Below are positions 35,509 through 45,966 of a stretch of DNA of 64,000 nt, piece by piece. The position numbers and the translations under genes were made by a program. Positions within the stretch are counted from its first letter, which is position 1. Each line of letters begins with the position of its first letter. The DNA comes from Malus domestica (taxonomy: Eukaryota > Streptophyta > Magnoliopsida > Rosales > Rosaceae): contig NC_091675.1 in assembly GCF_042453785.1 (NCBI RefSeq), positions 2,058,501 through 2,122,500 of the forward strand, written 5' to 3'. The notes under the pieces were generated by a model. The model did no database searches. It worked only from the letters and a program-made list of their open reading frames with translations, and was not told the origin of the DNA.

Positions 35509-36274
35509 TGTGGAGCTAAAAATAATCACAAGGCGACACGTGGATTTTTGACAAAAGAAGACAAAACTACCCTTGAGGCATACCAGGATTCCTACGCGCA
35601 AGCAACATGCAATTATCCCTTAACCAAGTGAAAAGTGCCCAAAATAGGTATCAACTTAAAACCTAATTTATTCATATATTTCCCATTTCATTATGTAGCT
35701 AATCAATTAGCTAAATAATATACTTATTCCTTTCATATTTCCTAAAATCATAATAATTGACTAATTAAGGGATTAATTACCTAATCAATCCCTTAATTAT
35801 CAATTGAAACACCCATCCAAACCTAAAACTACTAAAGTGGCCGGCCAATCCCATCAAGAAAAGTAAACCATCTTATTCTCCACCTTTTCCACTATTTTCC
35901 CTTTTTAATTACCCTAATTAACTAGCCAATTAATTCAAAAAACCACCAAAACATTCATTTTATGTTTAATAGCCAAATAAATTGGCTAATTAAACCTAAA
36001 TCAAACACAAAAACCCTAGCTAGGCCGGCCACCCCTATCCCTATAAATAGATTCCCATTTTCACCAAAATATCATTCCAATTCTTTTACAAAAAATCTCA
36101 AATACTCTAAACACTATTTCTCTCTCAAATTCTAACTTTGGCATCAGAGGTTCTTCGGCCAAAGCCCCCCCATTCATCGTAGGCGCGTGAGGCTTTTGGC
36201 CTTAACCTAAGGTGCTAGTTGTTTTGTAGGTGCAAAATCGTCCAAGATCGAGGAGGAGAAAATTTACATCTACA
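35509..36274 (+). mobile_element. Solo LTR, same family as 21526-22081
   Basis: The 766 bp element starts TGTGGAGCTAAAA, ends CATCTACA, and has a TATA box near 36041 (CCTATAAATAG). A near-matching 5 bp duplication flanks it (GTACG at 35504-35508, GTAAG at 36275-36279). It sits exactly in the 3' target duplication of the LINE-type element, so it is the younger of the two. No internal genes are present. It is about 210 bp longer than its relative, mainly through extra AT-rich and GGCCGGCC-containing sequence in the middle. It is a fossil, with the LTR-LTR relationship seen by eye only. Confidence 0.78.
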
Positions 36275-36279
36275 GTAAG

Positions 36280-36974
36280 ATAAGCCATAATAGTGAATGA
36301 CGAGCCCATTATGATTTCAAAGGTTGTGGTCTCGCAAAGTGATTTGCTACTAATTTGAGAGCATGGCACTTACTAATTTAAGAGCTCATGACGTGCTTAA
36401 TTTGATCTCAAAATTAGGTGACAGTGGATCATTTATCCACTTAGCTCATTAATCATGTAAACAATTACTTTAATGCTATGTTTAATTACAAACTCAAGCT
36501 ATCAGGTTTGACGAGGAGCCGATTGTGTAGAAAATGGAAATAATTAAAAAAAATTAAAAAATTAGAAAAGGGAAATTAGTAAAAATTAGTCATCCATCCC
36601 ATCGTAAGACATACCTTAAACATCGCCATTATCCCGTGATTTTATTTCAAGGAAAGACTGATCTCCTCCGCGGGAGAGATTATCTAAAACGAGGAACTAT
36701 TCAATATATGTAAATCCCTTTTCGGTTTCGTTTAAATTTGCCCTATCTCTCTCCCCTCTCCTCTCATCATTCTTGACGGGAGAAGGTGGAAGAGAAGAAA
36801 AGGAAAGGAAAAAAAGATCAAATCTTTCAAGGGGTTTTACTTCCCCACGAAGATTTCTTTCTTTTCATTTTCCCGGAAAATTTTCTCTTCCTCCCCTCGT
36901 CGATCAGGCCTAGTGAAAATCTTTGATCGTCTGCAATTCCAATTTTGATTTTTGGGTTTGAGAGAGATACAGAA
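36280..36974. other. Promoter and 5'UTR region of the first ARIADNE gene
   Basis: The left part is AT-rich. From about 36740 a long CT-rich tract (TCTCTCTCCCCTCTCCTCTC) marks the probable core promoter/5'UTR of the gene starting at 36975. Confidence 0.5.
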
Positions 36975-39766
36975 ATGGAGGACGATTATTACGTCAGTAG
37001 CGAGGACGAGGAGTATTACGACGACGAGGATGATCGCCAGAACATGGAGCTGTTGGATTACGTCGAGAATGACGACTCTCTCCCGCCTGAGGTTCCGAGG
37101 AGTAAGGTAGCGATGATTTTTAATTTCGTTGTTAGGTGATCGTAATTTTGTGAATTTCTTTTCCCGGGATTTTATTTGTTTCGCGAATTTCTGAGATTTT
37201 CGGAGGAAATTTCCTTTCTTTTTTCTCGAATTCTATCGCTAACCACAAAAGGGGTGTGCTTCCTGTTTGGTTGCTGAGAATGTGGTTTATTGCAGCTGTG
37301 TTTTTGTCTTTGTTAGTGAAATTTGGGTTTCTTTCGGGGTTTCGGTTTCGCAATTTGATGCAGAGAGTGAGAAACAGAATCATATTCTCTCAATTTTTGT
37401 GTGTTTAAAATCAAATTAATTTCTTGTTGCCTGCAATTTAGCTTATCTGCATCATGATTTTTTCGATACTTTGAAACTGTGAAAGTTCTCGTCCTGAATT
37501 CAATTACTGATGCCATCTTAATTTGTATTTACAGGTCATTCCGAAAGAATCTCTCTTGGCTGCACAGGTATGGAGTTCTGTAAATTATTTTTGGATAATT
37601 TTGTATGATGTTACGGTGGTTATGTATTTGTTAATAGAATTATATCAAATGTGGCATTAAAATGTGCAGAAGGACGACGTGCAGAGGGTAATGGATGTGC
37701 TATCATCGAAAGAAAACCATGCCCGAACCTTACTCATCCATTATCGGTGGGATGTTGACAATCTGCTTGCGGTGCTTGTAGATAAGGGGAAAGATAGATT
37801 GTATGCTGAAGCAGGTGTGACGTTGGTGGAGCACAATAGCAATGTCTCACAACAGTTGCCCTCTGAGGTTATGTGCGGTATTTGCATGGACGAAATTCCA
37901 GCTGGTCAGGTGACACTCATGGATTGCGGTCACTGCTTCTGCAACGAATGTAAGTACTCTCCTTTGCATCTTCTATACTTTTTCACGCAATGTACGCATT
38001 TTGTGATTATAGTTTCCTTTTAATGGAATCCGTTTTGTCTACAATTGTGCTTAGGTTGGACAGAGCATTTTATTGTGAAAATAAATGACGGGCAGAGTAG
38101 ACGCATTAAATGCATGGCACATAAATGCAATGCTATTTGTGACGAATCCATTATCAGAAATCTAGTCAGTGTAAGAGATCCTAATCTAGCAGAGAAATTT
38201 GAGCGTTTTCTTCTCGAATCATATATAGATGATAATAGAATGGTGAAATGGTGCCCAAGTGTTCCCCACTGCGGAAATGCCATACGCATCGAGGAAGATG
38301 AACTTTGCGAGGTTGAATGTGCATGTGCGCTTCAATTCTGTTTTAATTGCTTATCTGAAGCACACTCCCCATGTTCGTGTCAAATTTGGAAACTATGGTG
38401 TCAGAAGTGCCAAGATGAATCAGAGACGGTTAATTATATTGCAGTCAATACGAAGCCTTGCCCAAAGTGTCACAAGCTGGTTGAAAAGAACGGAGGATGC
38501 AATCTAGTTACTTGTGTCTGCGGACAACATTTTTGGTGAGTGTTTGTATATATTTTCTGCATTTTGTTTAGTCTTGTGCCCTAACGTTTATGGAACTGTG
38601 GGGCTGGTTTGGGGAATATTTCGTACATTTAGATGGTCGGGCAGTGTTCAAAACTCCACCGGGGTAGGATCCTTTTCTTAGGATTTGCTGTGCTAAAGGT
38701 GAAGTTTATGTTGATGTGTGACTTTTCGTAGACTGGCTGCTTATAGAGTAGGGTTTGGACATAAAATTATTGGTTTAAAGCATTCAGTAATGTACATGTC
38801 ATCTTCTATGACATTGCGATAAGCAGTATTGTAATACAGAGTGTGGCTCAAAATCTTCATTGAATCAAAATGGAGCTTCCATAATTCTGTCACTCTTCTT
38901 TTTGATGAATCGTTGCTGCCATTTCTTTTGAATGGAGTGCATTTGATAATATTATAATATTGCCTTAAAGTTTGTTTCTATACGTGTTTTGACAGTTGGC
39001 TCTGTGGTGGCGCAACTGGTTACGAGCATAATGCGGAGTCCATCGCGGGTCACAGCTGTGGGCGATTCAAAGAAGACGAGGAGATGACTCTTGAGCAAGC
39101 CAAGAGCGATCTTGTTCGTTACACTCACTACTACAACCGTTATCAAGCTCATATCGATTCTCTTAAGCTTGAATCAAAGCTGAAACAAAGCATACAAGGA
39201 AAAATATCGCATTTGGTAGAAAGAGAATTTACACGTACAGATTTTAGCTGGGCAACCAATGTACTCAACAGACTCTTCAGATCAAGGCAGATTATTTCAT
39301 ATTCCTATCCGTTTGCATATTACATGTTTAGCGAAGATCTATGCAAAAATGAAATGACGGCAGAAGAAAGGACCATAAAACAAAACTTATTTGAGGACCA
39401 GCAGCAGCAGCTTGAGTCAAATATGGAGAAGCTTTCTAAGTTTATAGAGGAGCCCTTCGACGAGTATTCGCCGGATGAAATTAGGGAGTTGAAAATCAGG
39501 ATCTTAAATCTTTCTACGCTTGTTGATAAGCTCTGCGCAAAATTGTAAGTTTCTTTCAAGACTTGAGTTCTCCCATTTGGTCTTCAAAAATCATGCTGGA
39601 GATGGTGTTGCATTCAAAAATCATGTGGAATTGACGCGTATGGATTATTTACAGGTACGATTGCATTGAGAATGATTTGTTGGGTTCCCTCAAGTGGACA
39701 AGGCACAGTGTTGCTTCTTACAAGTCGAACGGTGTGGAGAAAGCTTCAGAACTTAACGGTTCCTAG
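36975..39766 (+). CDS. ARIADNE-type RBR E3 ubiquitin ligase
   Basis: Six exons join in frame to 528 residues: 36975-37106, 37535-37567, 37670-37949, 38055-38535, 38996-39544 and 39655-39766, all with GT-AG introns. RING-between-RING ligases accept ubiquitin on a catalytic cysteine before passing it to substrate. The N-terminus is acidic (MEDDYYVSSEDEEYYDDEDD), typical of ARIADNE proteins. RING1 uses C124, C127, C141, H143, C146 and C149. An IBR follows at about 215-255. RING2 begins at C284-P-K-C287 and includes the catalytic cysteine C297 in NGGCNL. The C-terminal Ariadne domain carries SDLVRYTHYYNRYQAH and the family ending SYKSNGVEKASELNGS. The protein resembles the Arabidopsis ARI1/2/3 group, intact and of normal length. 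Confidence 0.95.
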
Positions 39767-40312
39767 GACACCACGACCTCTAACTTCGAAATTGATTTGG
39801 CAACCAAGGGTAAGCATTTTTCCAACGGTCGCATTTAACCTCATAAGTTTAGATTTAAAACATTACTATTTAGAAACTTTTTTTTTATTTTTTTTATCAG
39901 ATTTAAAACATAACTGGTCGCGTTCAAATTTACTTATTTATATTTTCTTGTGTTTTAAGTGTTGAGACCTGTCTAAATGCATGATTTGAAGTCCTGCAAC
40001 GTGTCGTGTAAAACATCAAATTTGATTATAATTTACTCCAAGTTTCTGGTGGGTGCTCATCTCCCTCCTAGTAGTTTGCCAGGTGTCTTATATTAACCAT
40101 GGTTAATTTTTGTTTTAAATGCTCTTTAATTTTTGTACGGCAACTTTCATGAAAAAACGACTCAGTTGGATGAACTGCATTATTGATATTGTCCCTGAAT
40201 ATTTTATGTACCGTGAACAATATACTTGAATTATTTGTGACGACCTCTCCAAACAAGCACAGACGTATCGACATGACTATTCTATTACGAAGATCACCTG
40301 GCGACGAAGCTT

Positions 40313-40399
40313 ATTGATTTAAGAACGAGAGAAAGAATTAGTGCCCATAATGATATTTTTCGTAGAAATAGTATTCTTACTTATTTTGATGATCCTCGT
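40313..40399 (+). pseudogene. Short fragment resembling plastid rpoC2 (possible plastid-derived DNA)
   Basis: One frame reads RTRERISAHNDIFRRNSI followed by LTYFDDPR, matching what I remember of the plastid RNA polymerase beta'' subunit (…NDIFAYFDDP-type segment). The similarity stops abruptly after the DDPR. It is far too short to function. It may be a nuclear insertion of plastid DNA; flanking organelle sequence could not be confirmed by eye. Confidence 0.4.
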
Positions 40400-40638
40400 T
40401 AAAGATGGACCCTCCATTAAATCTTGAAATTGGCTCTTTATCTATTGGTACCTCATCATTCATACATAATGAATTGGTGTGGTATATTTCTACTATTCCA
40501 GCCTATTATGGTATTATTGATAGGGATTTCAACGATGTTGAAGTTAGAACAAGTTGAGGGAATAGGCATTGTTGTATGTGCCACATTTGCACTATATTGA
40601 AACAAAAAAAACTTCCCAATTAATTTAGATTTAGATGT

Positions 40639-40947
40639 TTAGAGGCAAAAGATATAAATTAATACACTTTCAAAAGCTCCAATACGAGGAAGTTCGACTG
40701 AAATGCAAATAGGAATAAGAAATATGATCAATATTACGAAGAATAAAGAGATACTGTCTTTACCCAAATAAAAATTGATGTTTTCATAAGGAAGATATCG
40801 AAGGCTTTCCACATATTGAGATTTGACTGTAGAAGGATCAAATTGTATCCGAGGAACAGAGGCAGGTGCCCATGGGTCATAACGAACTACGTGCACAACA
40901 AATCCACTTTGAAGTTGACTTATTCGCTCGGCTAAATGATAGACCAA
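40639..40947 (-). CDS. Unrecognised open reading frame, coding status doubtful
   Basis: A 102-residue minus-strand frame whose first part (ERISQLQSGFVVHVVRYDPW, then ASVPRIQFDP) has balanced, protein-like composition. A plausible splice acceptor (TTTAG) lies just inside its start, and a donor-like GGTAAAG falls after YENINFYLG. It could be a relic exon. The remainder is hydrophobic and AT-driven. I do not recognise a family and saw no partner exons, so it may be chance or a gene fragment. Confidence 0.2.
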   Translation of the reverse strand: MVYHLAERISQLQSGFVVHVVRYDPWAPASVPRIQFDPSTVKSQYVESLRYLPYENINFYLGKDSISLFFVILIIFLIPICISVELPRIGAFESVLIYIFCL

Positions 40948-41966
40948 ACATTACAAAGCTAATAACTCTTTAATCAATATTGAAAGAGCAAAAAATTACA
41001 ACGTACTAAACAAAATTAAACATAGAAGATTAACTACTCAAAGCACCCTAGAAGGCTAGAACCCTCCCAAAACCCCATTTATCCCCAAAACTTAGATTAA
41101 GCACTTGAAAGGGAACTTTATAACTCATTTTGAAAACCAATTCAAATTAAAACGGTGTATTATAAATTTATCGTTTTACGTGTTGATCAATTTAAACACA
41201 AACACGACATGAATGTGAATAGTACATTAGGGCTTTGGTTTAGCTTATTGTTTTCACAGTTTTGTAAGTTTCATACTTGCAGCCCAGTGAGCTCAGTAAA
41301 ATCACTTTTTTCAGACAACAAAATTGATCGGATCCGGGTTGTTGAGCAGCCCGGTTTACAATGATTTTTGTCCTTTTTCATGTTCTAGTTTTTTCTTCCT
41401 TCCCACAAAAGAAAAGAGAAATTTTCTTCACCCTTATCCACCATGTCCAACAACACATAAGATTTTACCTCTCTTGATAAACTTTCCAAACCACACTTAT
41501 CTGAGTAGGTATGTGTGTGGGAGGCAGATTCTCTGCCCTCCCACTTCCGTATCTTCACGTACCCTCCTGTTTTGTATAGTCACAATTAAGCTACGTCAAA
41601 CCTATCAATATATTCATTACATATAAACATAATTATCAAACCTATCAAAGTTTTGATCCTCAAAAAATCATCAATATAATAATAATAACGTGTAGCAATG
41701 ACAAGGGAAAAAAACGTGTAGGAAGGAGTCATAGTCCAAAACATGAACAGCCTCACCACAAAAGGAAATTATTACTATATATTTTGGGAAAAAAATCAAT
41801 AAATATTTTTAAAAATAAGAAAAGTTGCGTTGGTTTCAAGTCGTAAATAACCGGCTTAAGCGAAACCGTGTTGACAGCGAATCACTTACCCCTTCTACCT
41901 TAATATCCACCGTCCATTGTTTCCATCACGGTTTAATCTCAGCCGTTCGTATTCACTCACTATACC

Positions 41967-41974
41967 TATAAATA
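41967..41974 (+). promoter_or_regulatory. TATA box of the modular non-coding locus
   Basis: TATAAATA followed by a short C/T tract lies about 30 bases upstream of a sharp rise in GC content near 42000. This suggests a genuine transcription start for the locus that follows. Confidence 0.5.
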
Positions 41975-42574
41975 CCCCCTTAGGCATCCTCCCAACTCGC
42001 TTGTTCGGATGGCGCCCTTGATCGGTGTGGCGTCAGCGATCAGGTTTCATCGCTCTGTGCTGGTGTTGAATCTGCGTTTTTAGATTTCGATTTCGGCTCG
42101 ATTCCTCCGTTTGGGTTTGTTGATTTTTATGGATTGCGTTTCGTTATGGTTGTGATTTTAGGGTTGGCTGGATTCCTGGCGATGACGATTTCTCTTTCCA
42201 GGTTAAAATTTTTCGATCCCAGTCATCTGACGATGATTGAAGGTTGAATTCCCTTTAAATATTTAAGTTCTCCGCCTTTCGACTTACTTTTTGGGATTGA
42301 TTAATTCTGCGTTGTAGTGTTATTGGTGTGTTTTTAGCGTTTGGCTGGAATGTTGGCGATGGCCTTTTTTCTACCAAGTTAATACGTTTAAAGGTTGTGA
42401 ATTGTTGGGATTTTTATACCGATCGCGGTCTCCCGGACAAGAATTTGTGATGTTGGTATGATTTCCAATTAGTTGGATTGAGGTCTCGTTTTATCTTCTT
42501 GATCTGCTTTTGCGGTTTTTTGATTTCCTGTCCCAGGGTGGTCTGGATCCAGTAACTGGTTTAGCTTTTGTTTC

Positions 42575-42925
42575 GATTCGGAGGGAAAGATCATCAATTT
42601 TACCTATGCGTTTGCACCACATCGGTTACCTCTTCCGTTTTCTTTCTTTCTAAAGTTTATATAACATAATAATTTAGAAATTCGATCCCCATCCTTTCGA
42701 ATAAGTGGAACGTTGTTGTTAAATTTCAGGCCCTGTTTACCAGATAACGTGTCCCTAGGGTTTTGATTCGGAGTGGAAGATCATTAATTTTACCTTATAC
42801 GTTGGGGGTTACCTCTTCCATTTTTTCTTTCTTCCAAAAGTTCATAATAACTTAGAAATTTTGATCCCATCCTTTTGAATAAGTGGAACGACGTTGTTAA
42901 TTTTCAGGCCCTGTTTACCAGATTG
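42575..42925 (+). repeat. Tandem duplication, period about 190 bp
   Basis: Two diverged copies start near GATTCGGAG (42575 and 42765) and end in CAGGCCCTGTTTACCAGAT. They share AAGATCAT, AATTTTACC, GGTTACCTCTTCC and GAATAAGTGGAACG. This is an older duplication inside the 5' part of the modular locus. Confidence 0.8.
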
Positions 42926-43997
42926 AATCAGCATCGATGGTTTAGGCAGGAGGGTTAGGTAGGTATCTTACTCGACTAATATTTTGATGGTTTTGAGGTC
43001 GGATCATATGCTATTTAAATCTTAAAAAAAAAAATAAATCTTAAACTCGTGAATTTTTGTTTAAAATCATGTTATGTTTTTCCTCTTGTTTAACCCTTTT
43101 TGTTTAAAATCATGTTATGTTTTTCCTCTTGTTTAACCCTTCTAGTGACTGACAGTAAATTCAGTAAATTTGGAACGTGTATGGTTCTTTCAGATTCTGA
43201 TTTTTGTCCTCAAGGTCTGTTTTTAGTTCTTCAATCAAATTTGGTTTATAGAAGTATATTTGTACAGCTGACCCCACTTAGTGGGAAAAGGCTTTGTTGT
43301 TGTAGACGTATCTTTGTGCTCGTTCCAGTCTGTAACGACTTTGTTGGTTTCTGTATGTATTCAGGTGATTATTGCGTCTTTTAGGAGCAAGATTGTTACT
43401 TAAGATGGGTTTGATGCTTCTTTTTTCACATTTATTTATTTATTGGCTTATGAACAATGTTTTACGGATCAAATTTAAATTGACTGGTAGTTTAAGGAAA
43501 ATGGATTGCTCCAATTTATGTCTTAATATATATATATATACACACACACATACGTATATATCTTGATTTATTATTTTTGGGTTTGAGCAGTGTTCTTGGC
43601 AGAATAGCTCATGTATGTTCAAGCAGTCTCTCTTTGTTTTCTGAGAATAAGCTGTTTTGAGGGGGGTTTTTATGCTTGTTGTCTTCTGACTTATTTTTCT
43701 GTTTCTTTACTTTGGTGATATATTTGAGTAAGTTTATTCATGCGGACAGCTTCCCACTTCTGTGTATGCTGATGTCTTAAGTGTCTGTTGAGGAGTCGCA
43801 TTTTAGAGAAGTGCATGCTGATATCTAAGAGGGGGTTCTCTTGTCTTATAATCCTGTTAATTTGTTTTTTAGTATAGATTTTTCTACGTTGTCTAAGAAT
43901 AAAATGCTTCTGTATGCAGACACATTCTTACCTTGTTGAAGGAAACAGCTTTGTACAGTGGGTTTGGGTGGTTCTTGACTTGTTTAATTTTTTATTC

Positions 43998-45966
43998 TTG
44001 AGATTTATGCCATCTGGAATCATTATTTGATCAAAGATCACTGTTTTTATCAGATGCATCCCAAAATTTTCTTGTTATGGAGTTTCACTCAGTCAAAGGA
44101 AAAAGGGCTGCATGATTGTATAAGAGGGTTTGGTGTTTCTTGGCTCATGGGTTATTATCTTCTTTTTCAAAAGCTTTTACCATCTAGCACCATGTTTGAG
44201 CAATGATTTTTCTGCAGATGGTATGTTTTTTGTTCATGGAATCTCACGTTTTGAAGGAGAATGCGCTGATTTTAGTTGGGGGTTCAAGTTCTTTCTTCTT
44301 GCTTCTGATTTAGTTTTTTTTTCTTGGGCTTTTGTTTGGTTCTACATTTGAGCAATTTGTGGCTACCCAATTGTTTGTTTGCAGATATGTTGAAGCGCCT
44401 TGTTTTTGGAGTCCTCCCTCGTTAAAGGAGAACAGTGAATATTGACAGGGGTTCTGTTGTTGTATGTTTTTGTTTTCTTATCCTAGAGTATGGTTTGGTG
44501 CTATTATTTGAGCAATGTCTTTGTATGCAGACACTTTCCAACTCGTCTGTAAATGAGGTCCAACTTTGTTAAAGTAGAACAAGCTGCTTCCAAGAGGGGG
44601 TTTGATTAGTTATTGGATTATGATTTAAATTCTTATTTCTTGGGTTTAATTTCTTATTTCTTGAGATTTATGCCATCTGGAATCATTATTTGATCAAAGA
44701 TCACTGTTTTTATAAGATGCATCCCAAAATTTTCTTGTTATGGAGTTTCACTCAGTCAAAGGAAAAAGGGCTGCATGATTGTATAAGAGGGTTTGGTGTT
44801 TCTTGGCTCATGGGTTATTATCTTCTTTTTCAAAAGCTTTTACCATCTAGCACCATGTTTGAGCAATGATTTTTCTGCAGATGGTATGTTTTTTGTTCAT
44901 GGAATCTCACGTTTTGAAGGAGAATGCGCTGATTTTAGTTGGGGGTTCAAGTTCTTTCTTCTTGCTTCTGATTTAGTTTTTTTTTCTTGGGCTTTTGTTT
45001 GGTTCTACATTTGAGCAATTTGTGGCTACCCAATTGTTTGTTTGCAGATATGTTGAAGCGCCTTGTTTTTGGAGTCCTCCCTCGTTAAAGGAGAACAGTG
45101 AATATTGACAGGGGTTCTGTTGTTGTATGTTTTTGTTTTCTTATACTAGAGTATGGTTTGGTGCTATTATTTGAGCAATGTCTTTGTATGCAGACACTTT
45201 CCAACTCGTCTGTAAATGAGGTCCAACTTTGTTAAAGTAGAACAAGCTGCTTCCAAGAGGGGGTTTGATTAGTTATTGGATTATGATTTAAATTCTTATT
45301 TCTTGGGTTTAATTTCTTATTTCTTGAGATTTATGCCATCTGGAATCATTATTTGATCAAAGATCACTGTTTTTATCAGATGCATCCCAAAATTTTCTTG
45401 TTATGGAGTTTCACTCAAAGGAAAAAGGGCTGCATGATTGTATAAGAGGGTTTGGTGATTCTTGGCTCATGCGTTATTATCTTCTTTTTTAAAAGCTTTT
45501 ACCATCTAGCACCATTTTTGAGCAATGATTTTTCTGCAGATGGTATGTTTTTTGTTCATGGAATCTCACGTTTTGAAGGAGAATGCGCTGGTTTTAGTTG
45601 GGGGTTCAAGTTCTTTCTTTTTGCTTCTGATTTAGTTTTCTATTCTTGGGCTTTGTTTGGTTCTATATTTGAGCAATTTGTGCCTACCCAGTTGCTTGTT
45701 TGCAGATACGTTGAAGCGCCTTGTTTTTGGAGTCCTTCCTTGTTAAAGGAGAACAGTGAATATTGACGGGGTTCTGTTGCCGTATGTTTTTGTTTTCTTA
45801 TCCTAGAGTATGGTTTTGCGCTATTATTTGAGCAATGTCTTTGTATGCAGACACTTTCCAACTCGTCTGTAAATGAGGTCCAACTTTGTTGAAGTAGAAC
45901 AAGCTGCTTCCAAGAGGGGGTTTGATTAGTTATTGGATTATGATTTAAATTCTTATTTCTTGGGTT
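43998..45966 (+). repeat. Triplicated block of about 663 bp containing four mini-exon modules
   Basis: Blocks at about 43998-44660, 44661-45323 and 45324-45966 are nearly identical; the first two differ at only a few positions. The third differs more and is a little shorter. Each contains the same four modules in the same order, so module positions shift by 663 bases between the first two blocks. High identity indicates recent unequal exchange. Confidence 0.95.

Larger units (their letters stand above)
39767..41966. other. Intergenic DNA with a plastid-like scrap and one orphan frame
   Basis: Mostly AT-rich. Near 40313-40399 a plus-strand frame resembles plastid rpoC2, listed separately. A minus-strand open frame lies at 40639-40947. 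A CT-rich stretch at 41370-41580 has no motif. Confidence 0.45.

Noticed and set aside
44130-45766. Repeated 73-codon open frames in the triplicated block
   Set aside because: They run across inferred module borders, are Phe/Ser-rich from T-rich intron-like DNA, and are copied only because the DNA block is copied.
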